Origin: Thinopyrum elongatum
Taxonomy: Eukaryota; Streptophyta; Magnoliopsida; Poales; Poaceae
Direction: 5' to 3'
Length of the DNA stretch: 64,000 nt
Assembly: GCA_011799875.1 (NCBI GenBank)
Contig: CM022301.1
Span: 14,358,443-14,422,442, forward strand
Position 1 is the first letter of the stretch. Each line of letters begins with the position of its first letter. A program made the translations under genes and the position numbers. Shown here in pieces: positions 9,900 through 21,677 of the stretch. The notes under the pieces were generated by a model. That model was not told where the DNA came from, did not search any database, and saw only the letters and a program-made list of their open reading frames with translations.

Positions 9900-12800
9900 A
9901 TGCCTCCGAGACGTGACCCCGGTTTTGTCTTCCCACCGGAGCTCACTCAGTTGATCCAACAGCAGAATGCCCTGATGCAGCTACTAGTCCAGAACCAAGG
10001 CAACAACAACAACAACCCACCGCCACCACCCCCAGTTGACAACCTAGCTCATTTTCTAAGGTTGCAACCGCCGGTGTTTTCCAGTAGCGCCGAGCCGATT
10101 GTTGCTGATGACTGGCTACACAGGATTGGAAGGGAGTTGACCACCGCAGGTTGCACTGATGCTGAGAAGGTGCGTTTTGCCGCACATCAATTGGATGGAC
10201 CCGCAGCCTCATGGTGGGAGAATTACACAGCCACTTTCCCCATAGCCAATGTCACTTGGGAGCAGTTTCAGCAAGCATTCCGCACTGCACATGTCTCGGC
10301 AGGAGCGATGAGCATGAAGAAGCGTGAGTTTTGCAACTTACGCCAGGGAAATCATACTGTGGGGCAGTACGTGGAGGAGTTCAGCAAGTTGTCTCGCTAT
10401 GCCCCAGATGATGTGGCCACAGATGCCGCAAAGCAGGAGAAATTTCTTGAAGGACTGAATGATGAGCTGAGTATGCAGTTGATGGTGGCAACATTTGCTA
10501 ACTACCAGGAGTTGGTAGACAGGGCCCTTATGATTGAAGGGAAGCAGCAGCAAATTGAGAGCCGCGAAAGGAAGTATTGACAAGGGAAGTACAATTCAGG
10601 AGCTCAGCAGAAGCCCCGTTTTACCCCGAACTCGGGAGGTTATACCCATAACCATGGAGGCCATACCCACAATGGAGGAAGCTCGCATAACCACAGTGGC
10701 CCCAAGAATGGAAACGGGAATGGAGCAGGCAGCAATCAGAACCGCTCTAACCCAGCCACACCCGCCAAGAAGGACCAAAGTCACATTACTTGTTTCAAGT
10801 GCGGGAAGACTGGACACTACGCCAATGAGTGCCCCGAGCCAAAGAATGGTAATGGCAATGGAAGCTCTGGGAAGAAGCCCAACCCTTTCAACAGGGGACA
10901 AGTGAACCACGTGAACGTGGAGGAGGTTGAAGAGCAGCCAGATGCAGTTATCGGTAAGTTTTTGGTTAAGTCATTTACCGCTCTCGTTCTTTTTGATACT
11001 GGTGCATCGCATTCATACATTTCAAAGGGATTTGTGGACAAGTTTAAGTTACCCACCTTAGCCCTTAGGTCACCCCTGCTAGTAAGCTCACCAGGAGCAG
11101 AGTATATGGCCAGCCGATGGTGCGACTGGATACCCTTAACCATTGGTAGCCATGTTTTCCCCTCAAACCTAGTAATTTTGGAGTCACAAGGATTGGATGT
11201 GATACTAGGCATGGATTGGCTATCGAAGTATGTTGGAAACATTGACTGTGCGAGTAGGTCAATTCTGCTCACCACCCCGGAGGGAAAATGGATCAAGTAT
11301 GTATCCAGGCATGCGCCAAAGAAGACACAAGTAAATTCCCTCTCAGGAGTTGTTCAGGAGGAAGTGGCTGTAGTGAAGGATTACCCGGATGTATTTCCAG
11401 AGGAACTACCAGGTATGCCGCCGGATCGAGACATTGAATTTTTGATAGAGCTGTTGCCAGGCACCGGGCCGATATCAAAAAGACCATACCGGATGCCCGC
11501 AAATGATCTGGAGGAAATTAAGAAGCATATTAAGGAGTTATTGGAGAAAGGTTACATTCGACGAAGTTCGTCACCATGGGGAGCCCCAGTGCTCTTGGTT
11601 GAGAAGAAGGATGGATCTTTGAGAATGGTTGTTGATTATCGGGCATTGAATGAAGTGACGATCAAGAACAAGTACCCACTACCAATGATCAACGATTTGT
11701 TTGACCAGCTGCAAGGAGCTAAAGTATTCTCCAAGATCGATCTGCGATCAGGATACCACCAGCTGAAGATCCGAGAACAGGATATACCTAAGACAGCCTT
11801 CACCATAAGGTATGGGCTATATGAGTACACGGTTATGTCATTTGGATTGACTAACGCTCCTGCCTATTTCATGAGTATGATGAATAAGGTGCTCATGGAG
11901 TTCTTGGATAAGTTTGTCGTTGTGTTCATTGATGACATATTGGTCTACTCGAGGAATGAAGAAGAACACAAGGAGCATTTGCGTCTAGTCCTCGAGAAGC
12001 TCAGGGAACATCAACTATATGCCAAGTTCAGCAAATGCGAGTTTTGGTTGAAGGAAGTTGGATTCCTTGGACATGTTATATCAGGAGAAGGTATAGCAGT
12101 AGACCCTACTAAGGTTCAGTCTGTCACTGAGTGGTTGACACCCACCTCAGTTGGAGAGATCCGCAGTTTTCTTGGACTCGCGGGATATAACCGAAGATTC
12201 ATTGAAAATTTCTCCAAGATTGCGAATCCTATGACGGAGTTGTTGAAGAAGGACACCAAGTTCAAATGGACAGAGGAATGTGAGGCAAGTTTTCAGGAGC
12301 TGAAGAAACGTTTGGTTACAGCCCCAGTGCTAATTCTACCGGATGTACGCAAGGATTTCCAAGTGTATTGCGATGCTTCTCGCTTAGGACTTGGAGGAGT
12401 ACTTATGTAGGACGAAAGAGTTGTTTTGTATGCCTCACGTCAGCTTCGACCGCATGAGTTGAATTATGCCACGCATGATTTGGAGTTAGCAGCAGTAGTG
12501 CATGCACTCAAGACTTGGAGACACTTTCTTATTGGAAACCGTTGTGATGTGTACACGGACCACAAGAGCTTGAAGTACATCTTCACGCAAAAGGAGTTAA
12601 ACCTCAGGCATAGGAGATGGTTGGAGCTCATAAAAGATTATGACATGAAGCTGCATTATCATCCAGGAAAGGCCAATGTCGTAGCAGACGCTTTGAGCCG
12701 TAAGAGTTATGTCAATACCCTCGTAAGCGGAGGATTGCCAAAGGAGTTAGCCGAAGATCTCAGGGAGCTTCGTTTGGAGTTAGTTCCGAGAGGTTTTGTT

Positions 12801-14300
12801 GCAGCATTAGAAGTTCAATCAACATTATTGGGGAAGATTCGAGAAGCTCAGAAGGATGACAAAGAAATTGCTGAGATAAAGGAGAGGATGAGCAAAGGAA
12901 AAGCCAAAGGTTTTCGTGAGGATGAGCACGACACCTTGTGGTTTGAAGACCGTGTTTATGTACCCAATAATGCAGAGATCAGGAAGTTAATACTTCAGGA
13001 GGCCCATGACTCGCCATACTCGATACACCCCGGAAACACCAAGATGTATTTGGATTTAAAGGAGCATTTCTGGTGGACAGGAATGAAGAAGGATATTGCC
13101 GAGTATGTAGCAGTATGTGATGTATGTCAGAGAGTGAAGGCAGAACATCAGAAGCCAGCAGGATTACTGCAGCCTATGCCGATACCCGAATGGAAGTGGG
13201 ACAAGCTTGGCATGGATTTTATCACCGGATTGCCCAGGACCCGATCGGTGTATGATTCTATCTGGGTAGTAGTGGATCGTTTGACCAAAGTGGCTCACTT
13301 TATCCTAGTGAAAACCACCTATACGAGTGCGAAGTTGGCCAAGATATACATGACCAGGATCGTATGTCTGCATGGAGTTCCGAGGACCATCGTATCAGAT
13401 AGAGGAACACAGTTCACTTCAAAGTTTTGGCACCAGCTGCACCAGACTTTGGGAACCAGGTTAGAGTTCAGTACAGCCTTTCATCCGCAGACCGATGGAC
13501 AGACCGAGAGAGTCAACCAAATTCTAGAGGACATGTTGAGAGCTTGTGCGCTAGATTATGGATCTAGTTGGGATGACAATTTGCCCTACGCGGAGTTCTC
13601 ATACAATAATAGCTACCAGGCCAGTATGAAGATGGCACCTTTCGAAGCTTTGTATGGAAGGAGGTGCAGAACATCGTTGATGTGGGATGAAGTTGGAGAC
13701 CATCAGTTGTTTGGACCGGATTTGATCAAAGAGTCCGAAGAGAAGGTTAAGTTGATTCGAGATAGACTGAAGGTAGCTCAGTCCAGGCAGAAGAGTTATG
13801 CCGACACAAAACGCAAGGAGGTAGTCTACGAAATCGGAGATAGAGCATATCTTTGTGTGTCACCTCTGCGAGGAGTTAAACGTTTTGGAGTTAAGGGAAA
13901 GTTAGCCCCGAGATTTGTAGGACCATACCAAGTTTTGGAACGTATGGGAGAGGTAGCCTACAAGTTGGAGTTACCCGAAGGACTGTCCGGAGTTCATGAT
14001 GTGTTCCACGTTTCCCAGTTGAAGAAGTGTCATGCTGAGATGGCCGATATCCCTCTGAGAGATACAGTGCCACTGGAAGCAATTCAGTTGGATAGTGATT
14101 TGACTTACGAGGAGAAACATGTCAAGATCCTCGAGTTTGCCAACCGAGTCACACACAGCAAGGTTATAAAGTTTTGCAAAGTTCAGTGGAGCCACCATAC
14201 CGAGGATGAAGCCACCTGGGAGCGAGAGGAAGACCTACGGAAAGACCACCCACACCTATTTTCTAGCCAACCCGAATCTCGAGGACGAGATTCATCTTAA
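9900..14300 (+). pseudogene. gag-pol: E1 gag-pol polyprotein, two premature stops
   Basis: One continuous frame of 1,467 codons, broken only by TGA at 10578-10580 and TAG at 12408-12410; each could come from CGA or CAG by one C-to-T change. Domains in order: retrotransposon gag (codons about 95-220); CCHC zinc knuckle [14 protein letters not shown] (about 297-310); aspartic protease with [12 protein letters not shown] (about 365); RT with the FIDDILVYS active site (about 677); RNase H from about 825; integrase with an HHCC zinc finger ending CDVCQR and catalytic D-D-E segments ([21 protein letters not shown]); and a C-terminal chromodomain-like segment with EATWERE. Gypsy order plus chromodomain identify a chromovirus. 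The frame is otherwise well preserved, so decay is recent. The final stop lies just before the polypurine tract. Confidence 0.93.
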
Positions 14301-14312
14301 GGGGGGTAGGTT
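14301..14312 (+). other. E1 polypurine tract
   Basis: GGGGGGTAGGTT directly precedes the 3' LTR start TGTAACATCC and would prime plus-strand DNA synthesis. Confidence 0.8.
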
Positions 14313-17034
14313 TGTAACATCCCAAATTTTCAATTTGGATGTTATACTTAGGTCATCATATGCATATCATATTTTATTTGCATTTCATTTGTGATCCTTG
14401 AAATCTTAAGCAACTCAAGGACCCACTGAGAGAGTTGGGGATTTCATTTATTTTCATATTTGAATTTTTCTCAAATTTGAAAAAAAAGAGGATCATTTTG
14501 GTTTTAATAATTTTTCTCTCCAAAATTTTTTTCATGTCAAAAATAAAAGAGAGGAGATAAAATGACTTCTCCAAAATAAAAGAAATATTGGAGGAAAAAT
14601 GTTAAAATCCAATAAATAATTTTATTTGGATTTTATTGCTATTTTATTTGAATTAGAAAAATATGCATTTTTTTAAAGTGCATTTTAGGCCAAGAAAATG
14701 TTCACTTTGTTCTAAATATTTTATTTAGACGGTGAAAATTGTTTTTGGCATTTTTAGATTTTTTTTTATTTTATTAGAATTTTTCTTCGGCGGAATTTAT
14801 TTATTATTTAAAAAAAAAATCGCCCGACTTGGCCGAAGGCCCAGCCGAGCCAGGCCACGCCGCCTCCCGTCGTCGTGCTCGCGACGGACTCGGCGAGTCC
14901 GACCCCGAGCCGCCGGCGCCGCCCCCTCCTGCAAGCCACACCGCCCCCCCGGGCCTTTAAAGCCGGAGCCGCCCCCCCTCTCCTCCACCCAGCCCAGCCG
15001 CCGCCGCCACCAGCAGCAGCAGCAGCCGCAGCCGCCGCCGCCGCGCCGCGCCGCAAGCCGCCACCGCCGCCTCGCCGCTCGCCGCCCCGCGCCGCGCGCC
15101 GCCTGCCCTGCCGCCTCGCCGCTGCCGTCGGATCCGCCGCCGCCGGTCTTTTTTTTGGGTTTTAGGTAAAAACCGCCGGGTTTTTTAAAACCCTAGTTCG
15201 GTTTTTTTATTAGATCGGTTCGGTTTTTCTTCGGTTTTGTTATTTAGCAAGCGCCCGCTCGTTAGTTCGTTTTAAACGAACCCGTTCATCCGTTCGTCTC
15301 TGTTAGCGGACGTTCGTCCGATAGTTTTGTTCTTTTTATTTTCTTTTTCGGCCAGGGATCTATCCGCGATTATTTTTATCGCAGATTAGCCTCTGATCTT
15401 CAAACCCTCGTAACTTTTTACTCGTTTATCCAAATCCAGTGAAACCAACGCCAAAATCTTCGTCTCGAGCCCCTCTTTCTTTTTAATCAACTTAAACATG
15501 ATTTTGACAATTTAAAATTTGGTTTCAAGCAGATTTGATTTCGAAGTTCTTTTGACCGTAGTTTCAGTTCCGTAGCTCCGATTCGTTTGATTCTTTTTGC
15601 AAATCAAAACTTTTCAATTGTACTTTCAGATTTGATCTTTCTCATTCGAGTTTTACACTTGCATCTATACTTGAGTGCTTATGTATGCTATTGTTTGTTT
15701 GCGATAGAATTCCTGGAGTGCGAAGCGTGCTACTACGAGTCTCTAGGGTTTGCAGATCATCAGCAAGGCAAGTAACACTTTGATCATATCCCTTCATTAC
15801 CCTGTTTTTATGCATTAGTTACAATCCTCAAACACTGCATGATTAGGATGTGATTAACTTGTGGGTATTGGGAAGTAGATGATGAGGTAGAACCTATTGC
15901 CCTTTATTATCAAACCTTGGGAGTTACTTCTACGCTATGCTTATATTGCCATGCTATGCTCATAGACGTGGATTGGGTTTGAGTGTATCCATGATAGATG
16001 TGAGATTGTTAATTAATGGTTAACTTAAGGTGGCTACTTAAACACACATCTGGGTGGATTGGTTGCGGGCACCTGGGGATATACCAGTGCTGTCCATTTG
16101 GTTCGCCACCCTGGCTCAAAGGGATCATAAGATTATTCATGCTAGAAACTTCCGTGTGCAACCACAAGCTATTATGGGCTCTAGCATAGTTGAGTATGTT
16201 GCATGACCTCTTCCAGTGGTAGGCTAGCAGATGTAGGGGATGTAGGTTGGTACTGTCTACCCAGGGTTAGAGTTAATGCTTCTGAAAGACTGTGTCTCGG
16301 TCATCTGTTTCTCAAACACCATGTAGTGCGAGAAATCCAATGGAGGAGATCGAGTCTTGTGGGGAAAAGTGCGCAAACCTCTGCAGAGTGTACAAACTAA
16401 TCATGATTAGCCGTGTCCCCGGTTATGGACATCTTGAGTATCTGGTTCTTGGATTATCATGTTGATCTCATCACTCTAAATTAATGTTGTTGGGTTGCTA
16501 ATTACTGTTTAATTGGGATTGAGATGGGGTTACCATTCTCAATGTTTAACAACCACCATGATAGTTAAATAAAATATAATCCTTTGTTATAGGGAAAAAT
16601 TAGCTTTTCGCAAAAACATGTTAACCATAGAGCCTCCACCAGCCATATATGCATGTAGTGATAGCATTTACTTTGTTCATTGCTCTATAGTGTTATCTTG
16701 CCAGCATATTCCATGTGCTGACCCATTTCGGGCCGCAACATATCATGTTGCAGACTTTTCAGACGAAGAGTAAGGTGCGCTAGGTCGTTGTCGTGCACTC
16801 AGCTATGCCGTTGGAGTTGATGGACTCACTTACCTTCGATGCTTCCGCAGTTATCGTATTTAGATGGCCTTAAGCTATAATATTGTATTAAGTTCTCTTT
16901 TGAGACATTCGATGTAATAAGTGTGTGATTGCACTCTGTTATAAATCCTTCAAGTACTATGTGTGTTAGCATTACCGATCCAGGGATGACACTTATGCAC
17001 AGAGACTTCGATCCATTCGGGTCGGGTCGCTACA
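14313..17034 (+). repeat. E1 3' LTR (2,722 bp)
   Basis: Starts TGTAACATCC and ends GCTACA; the last 1.4 kb matches 1-1405. The first 500 bp is very AT-rich. A GC-rich block at 14820-15160 contains CTTTAAAG near 14957, a possible core promoter element. Proline/alanine-rich ORFs in the GC block are compositional. Confidence 0.95.
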
Positions 17035-17986
17035 ATCCTGTGGCATACACTGTGAGAACTCAGCAGTAGTATTTCATTGGTGACAAACTCAACAATACTG
17101 TTGAGAGAGTAATGCTCCTTTGTGAATCTAGCTGCAGCAAGTAGCAATGTGAATTGGTGCAAGCAAGTAGTAACGATGAATAAGATGCTCCTGATTCTAC
17201 AGTATGTGTCGTATAGTACACTTCTTTTTTTGCTGCAGTATCACAATACTGCCTTCTTATTTATTATGTTAATGTGACATAGATAGTTTATCAGACTCAG
17301 CCCGTATCTTGCTGGTTACTAACATACATAGTTCTCTGCCCGTGTGTTGATGAAAAATCCAAAAATCCAGTACTCCCTCTGATCCAGTGCTAGATACATC
17401 CGTTTGAGCGTAAAGTGATATGGATTGGATGGAGTAGCTTTTTTTATTGAGAGCTGAGCGGAAACAGGGACTAACCAGTCAAAAAAAAAACATTCAAAAA
17501 TTGTAGGCCGTAGTGGGCGACTAACTCCAGGTGTCCAAGTGTTTTCTTTTTCTTAGAGTGTACGTGATGTGTAGGCCAAGTCCTTATATCTAGGCCAAGC
17601 CCAAATAGTGCAAAAAAAATACAAATGAATATAATTTTCAAAATCAAACATGTTATATTCATATTTTTTTTTTCAAATAATGATCTAAAAAATTACAAAA
17701 AAAATACCTTTTAGAAAAACACGTGTTATTCTAAAAAACGAGTGGACGACTATTCCATGCATCACTACTTTATCATCGGATGAAAGTGCGGAGCTGAAAT
17801 ACATCCTGATGAACGATGTTAGGAAGATTTCTTCACATTCACACTTCATGGACGCAAAAGCGATACTTAGGCTTACCTTATTTCTGACGTTCTTCAAAAA
17901 TTGGGTATAAGAAGTGTTGAGAAATGACACATGGAGCAGGTACTATTAATTTATCGCCCGTTGCAACGCACGGGCATTTGTACTAG
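17035..17986 (+). mobile_element. Helitron-like 3' part (truncated)
   Basis: The segment ends with a GCCCGT/ACGGGC stem around an 8-base loop (17956-17975), seven bases, then CTAG (17983-17986). This is the layout of plant Helitron 3' ends, where a GCAACGC loop is common. No 5' TC terminus is visible; E1 abuts at 17034. The interior is AT-rich, unrecognised and without a coding region; short ORFs at 16950-17162, 17471-17662 and 17685-17930 look fortuitous. The next base is not T, because a CACTA terminus follows. Confidence 0.5.
17373..17434. mobile_element. Stowaway-like MITE relic
   Basis: CTCCCTCTGATCCA and TGGATTGGATGGAG form an imperfect terminal inverted repeat flanked by TA on both sides, as for Stowaway/Tc1-mariner MITEs. 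Only 62 bp remain. Confidence 0.6.
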
Positions 17987-18844
17987 CACAAGTAGAAAAC
18001 AGGGCTTTGGTTCAGGCGAGATAAGAGCTTTAATCCCGGTTCTGTTACGAACCGGGACCAATGGGTGCATCAGTCCCGGTTCGTGAGGCCAGGGCGCCGG
18101 CCGGGCCAGGGTCCCGGTTCGTCTGACCCCTTTGGTCTCGGTTCCAGACACGAACCGGGACCAAAGGGCCTCGCTCCTGGTGCAGCCCCTTTAGTCCCGG
18201 TTGGTGCCTGGAACCAGGACTAAAGGACAACCTTTAGTCCCGGTTTTAGACACAAACCGGGACTAAAGTTTTGCCTATATATATCCGCCCCCCCATCTCC
18301 TCTGTTTTTTGGCCGTGGAAGGGTGGGAGGTGTGCTGCTCTCTGTTTTCACCTCCTATGCACATGAGGTGTTCGATGAAATGCAGGAGCCACACTTAAGC
18401 TTTCTCCTCTCCAAGCTCGACCGCCAAGCTCCATTTTCCCCAAGATTTGTCTAGGTTTGGCGGTGCACCAACTACACAAATGTTCTAAAAGGTTAGCTAC
18501 TTCATCCTTTCATCTCTCACTGCTAGTTTAGCTCATTTCAAATGCTCTAGAAGTAGAGTGGTTTGTGGGTTTTAGTGTAGGAGTGTATGTGGGAGTTCTT
18601 TTGATTTAGATGTACAATTTGAGCTCAAATTAACTTCTTAGAGTCTGCACATGTGTAGGGTGCCGTCCCATCCCCGTCCTCACCGTCCTCGATCGCCCGC
18701 GCCGATCTCGTCGCCGGCACCACCGTGGTGAGCCTCTTGTTCTTATCTTCTTTTTAAAAGAAAAAAATTCTTACTTGTATGATTTAGATAGATATACTTG
18801 TATAAATTTCTTACTTTTATTTTTGTTTGTTATTATATAGTGCC
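17987..18844 (+). promoter_or_regulatory. CACTA2 subterminal hairpins and 5' region
   Basis: Subterminal inverted units around CCCGGTT...AACCGGGAC extend to about 18270. A TATATATA run at 18274-18283 then precedes a C-rich stretch and could be a core promoter. A likely untranslated leader with introns fills the rest to the ATG at 18845. Confidence 0.6.
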
Positions 18845-19288
18845 ATGGTTTTGATATCCGCCCCCGTCGGCCCTCGTCCGGTCTATGATTCAGATGTGGT
18901 ATATTATCTTTTATAACTATTTATTTCATTTAGTGTTTATGGCAATTATGCAGACCAACGTGACATAGATGTTTTTATCTAGGAGGTATGTGAACCGGAA
19001 ATTCCAACCGACCCTCTTGTCGAGAGGTTAAATTTAGTTGAACAAGAAAATGAGTATTTGAAAGAAAAATTGAAAAGAATTGAGGAGGAGAAGATAAAAT
19101 TGGAGTTGCATGTTGCCGATGTCGTCGATGATCACAAGATCAAGATGGATGCAATGCGCTTGAAGATTAGAAAGATAAAAAAATATGCCATTGATAATGA
19201 GGCTTGGTATCATTATGCTGTTGGATCAATTGTTACCTTAGTTGCGATTATGATCGCATTTGTTGTTGCATTTAAATGTTTTAAATAG
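18845..19288 (+). CDS. CACTA2 coiled-coil/membrane-segment protein (two exons)
   Basis: Exon 1 at 18845-18898 (18 codons), GT at 18899, an intron ending CTAG at 18982, exon 2 at 18983-19288; 119 residues. The frame is intact. It shares most residues with the CACTA1 protein (2781-3268): the same proline-rich first exon, acidic start of exon 2, Lys/Glu-rich coiled coil and C-terminal hydrophobic helix (residues about 97-116). It has one M-D-A-M-R-L-K heptad where CACTA1 has three. It lies upstream of the transposase here but downstream in CACTA1. Conservation across two otherwise different CACTA families suggests a function in transposition or silencing escape, but that is inference. Confidence 0.75.
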
Positions 19289-19515
19289 TTGTATGTTAGT
19301 TTCAATGTATGTTTTAATTAGATGCTCTAGAGAGCTGTATGTTGTTCTATGAGAACTATGTATGAACTTTATGTATTTATTTTTTCAGTAATAACATTTG
19401 ATCACTACTGTACTTTGGTTTTAATGTGATGATGAACTTGCATTAATTTGGTCACTTCTCTATTCATGATGTTCTGTAATGGTTTTTGATACACTTAATT
19501 ATATAATGCACGCAG

Positions 19516-21677
19516 ATAAACCGGCAATGGATGTACGGTGACCGACACACCTCCAAGTACATTGAGGGCCTACATAATTTTCTTGAAGTGGCTGAAGCAA
19601 ATAAGCAGAATGGTTTTATGTATTGTCCATGCCCTATCTGTGGAAATACAAAGGATTACTCTGACTCGAAAACCCTTCACATCCACCTGCTTGAGAAGGA
19701 TTTCATGCCACACTATAATGTTTGGACCAAGCACGGAGAAAGAGGGGTTATGATGGAAGACAACAAAGAAGAAGAGGATGATGACAACTATCCCCCTGAA
19801 TACGGTGATACTGCAATGGGGGAAGCTGAAGATCAAGAGGAACCAGACGATGTGCCCGATGATGATCTTTGCCGGGTCATTGTTGATGCAAAAAGACAAT
19901 GCAAAAGTGAAAGGGAGAAGTTGAAGTTCGATCGCATGTTAGAGGATCACAAAAAAGGGTTGTACCCAAATTGCGAAGATGACAACACAAAGCTCGGTAC
20001 CACACTGGAATTGCTGCAATGGAAGGCAGACAATGGTGTATCTGACAATGGATTTGGGAAGCTACTGAAAATAATGAAGAAGAAGCTTCCAAAGGATAAC
20101 GAATTGCCCGACAGTACGTACGAAGCAAAGAAGGTTCTATGCCCTCTAGGATTGGAGGTGCAGAAGATACATGCATGCCCTAATGACTAGATCCTGTACC
20201 GCAGTGAGTACGAGAATTTGAATGCATGGCCGGTATGCGGTGCATTGCGGTATAAGATCAGACGAGATGACCCTGGTGATGTTGAGGGTGAGCGCCCCAG
20301 GAAGAGGGTTCCTGCCAAGGTGATGTGGTATGCTCCTATAATACCACGGTTGAAACGTCTATTCAGAAACAGAGAGCATGCCAAGTTGATGCGATGACAC
20401 AAAGAAGACCATAAGAAAGACGGGAAGTTGAGAGCACCCGCTGACGGGTCGCAGTGGAGAAAAACCGAGAGAAGGTGGGGGGACTTTGTAGATGACGCAA
20501 GGAACGTATGGTTTGGTTTAAGCGCAGATGGCATTAATCCTTTTGGGGAGCAGAGCAGCAATCATAGCACCTGGCCAGTGACTATGTATCTATAACCTTC
20601 CTCCTTGGTTGTGCATGAAGCAGAAGTTCATTATGATGCCAGTGCTCATCCAAGGCCCTAAGCAACCCGGCAATGACATTGATGTGTACCTAAGGCCATT
20701 AGTTGAAGAACTTTTACAGCTGTGGAATGGAAAAGGTGTTCGTGTGTGGGATGAGCACAATCAGGAGGAATTTGACCTACATGCGTTGCTGTTTGTAACC
20801 ATCAATGATTGGCCTGCTCTCAGTAACCTTTCAGGACAGACAAACAAGGGATACCACACATCCACGCACTGTTTAGATGACACCAAAAGTATATATTTGG
20901 ACAAATGCAGGAAGAATGTGTACCTAGGACATCGTCGATTTCTTCCGACCAACCATCAATGTCGAAAGAAAGGCAAGCATTTCAAAGGTGAGGCAGATCA
21001 CTGGAAGAAGCCCGCCCTCCGTACTGGTAATCACATACTTGATATGGTAAATGATTTACAAGTAATCTTTGGAAAGGGTCCTGGCGGACTATCTGTTCCG
21101 AAAGACGCTGAGGGACGCGCACCCATGTGGAAGAAGAAATCTATATTTTGGGACCTACCCTATTGAAAATACCTAGAGGTCCGCTCTGCAATCGATGTGA
21201 TGCACGTGACGAAGAATCTTTGCGTGAACCTGCTAGGCTTCTTGGGCGTGTATAGGAAGACAAAAGATACACCTGAGGCACGGAAGGACTAGCAACGTGT
21301 GCACGAAAAAGACGGCATGCATCGAAAGTAGTATGAAGGTCCTGCCAGCTACGCTCTTACCAAAGAAGAGAAGTAAATCTTCTTTGAATGCCTGCTCAGT
21401 ATGAAGGTCCCGTCTGGCTTCTTGTCTAATATAAAGGGAATAATAAATATGGCAGAGGAAAAGTTCCAGAACCTAAAGTCTCATGACTGCCACGTGATTA
21501 TGACGCAACTGCTTCTGGTTGCATTGAGGGGGCTTCTACCGAAAAATGTTCGATTAGCCATTGTGAAGCTATGTGCATTCCTCAATGCAATCTCTCAGAA
21601 GGTAATCGATCCAGAAATCCTACCAAGGTTAAAGAATGATTTGGTGCAATGTCTTGTTAGTTTCGAGCTGGTGTTCC
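19516..21677 (+). pseudogene. CACTA2 TNP2-type transposase, decayed and truncated
   Basis: A splice acceptor (CGCAG) precedes 19516, and a frame continues to 20190. It carries the transposase-associated domain with its CPCPICG cysteine cluster and a long acidic stretch. TAG at 20188 ends this frame inside the TNP2 core (KIHACPND context). TNP2 sequence continues in pieces: 20191-20600 with stops, 20609-21166 (vNDVYLRPLVEEL-type core and FWDLPY), and 21167-21677 with stops and DUF4218-like sequence including LKSHDCHVIM. The 3' end is cut by the LTR at 21678. Not functional. Confidence 0.85.

Larger units (their letters stand above)
1..17034 (+). mobile_element. E1: Ty3/gypsy chromovirus (Tekay-like), 5' truncated by window edge
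   Basis: LTR retrotransposon on the + strand. A partial 5' LTR (1-1405) matches the last 1.4 kb of the 3' LTR (14313-17034). A primer site matching initiator Met-tRNA follows the 5' LTR, and a G-rich polypurine tract precedes the 3' LTR. The interior carries a pre-gag ORF and one gag-pol frame with zinc knuckle, protease, RT, RNase H, integrase and a C-terminal chromodomain-like segment, in gypsy order. CACTA1 (1587-9029) is inserted in the pre-gag ORF. My hand count of LTR differences is about 32 in 1,405 bp (2.3%), mostly transitions, which gives roughly 0.9 Myr at the commonly used grass rate of 1.3e-8. The target duplication cannot be checked because the left end lies outside the window; the right flank is ATCCT. 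Confidence 0.93.
17987..21677 (+). mobile_element. CACTA2: 5' half of a second CACTA transposon
   Basis: Begins CACAAGTAGAAAAC, one base from a usual CACTA terminus, followed by subterminal hairpins of CCCGGTTCGT and its complement (18020-18270). Two + strand genes follow: the spliced coiled-coil/membrane protein (18845-19288), then a TNP2 transposase relic (19516-21677). The transposase is cut by the Athila LTR at 21678. The matching right terminus is absent from the window, so the 3' half was probably lost with the deletion seen in the Athila block. Confidence 0.85.

Noticed and set aside
10578..10580. TGA between gag and zinc knuckle as programmed read-through
   Set aside because: It lies before the zinc knuckle, not at a gag-pol boundary, and two more one-step stops exist in the same element; mutation is simpler.
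14732..15169. Pro/Ala/Arg-rich ORFs in the E1 3' LTR
   Set aside because: Compositional ORFs in the GC block of an LTR, open on both strands.
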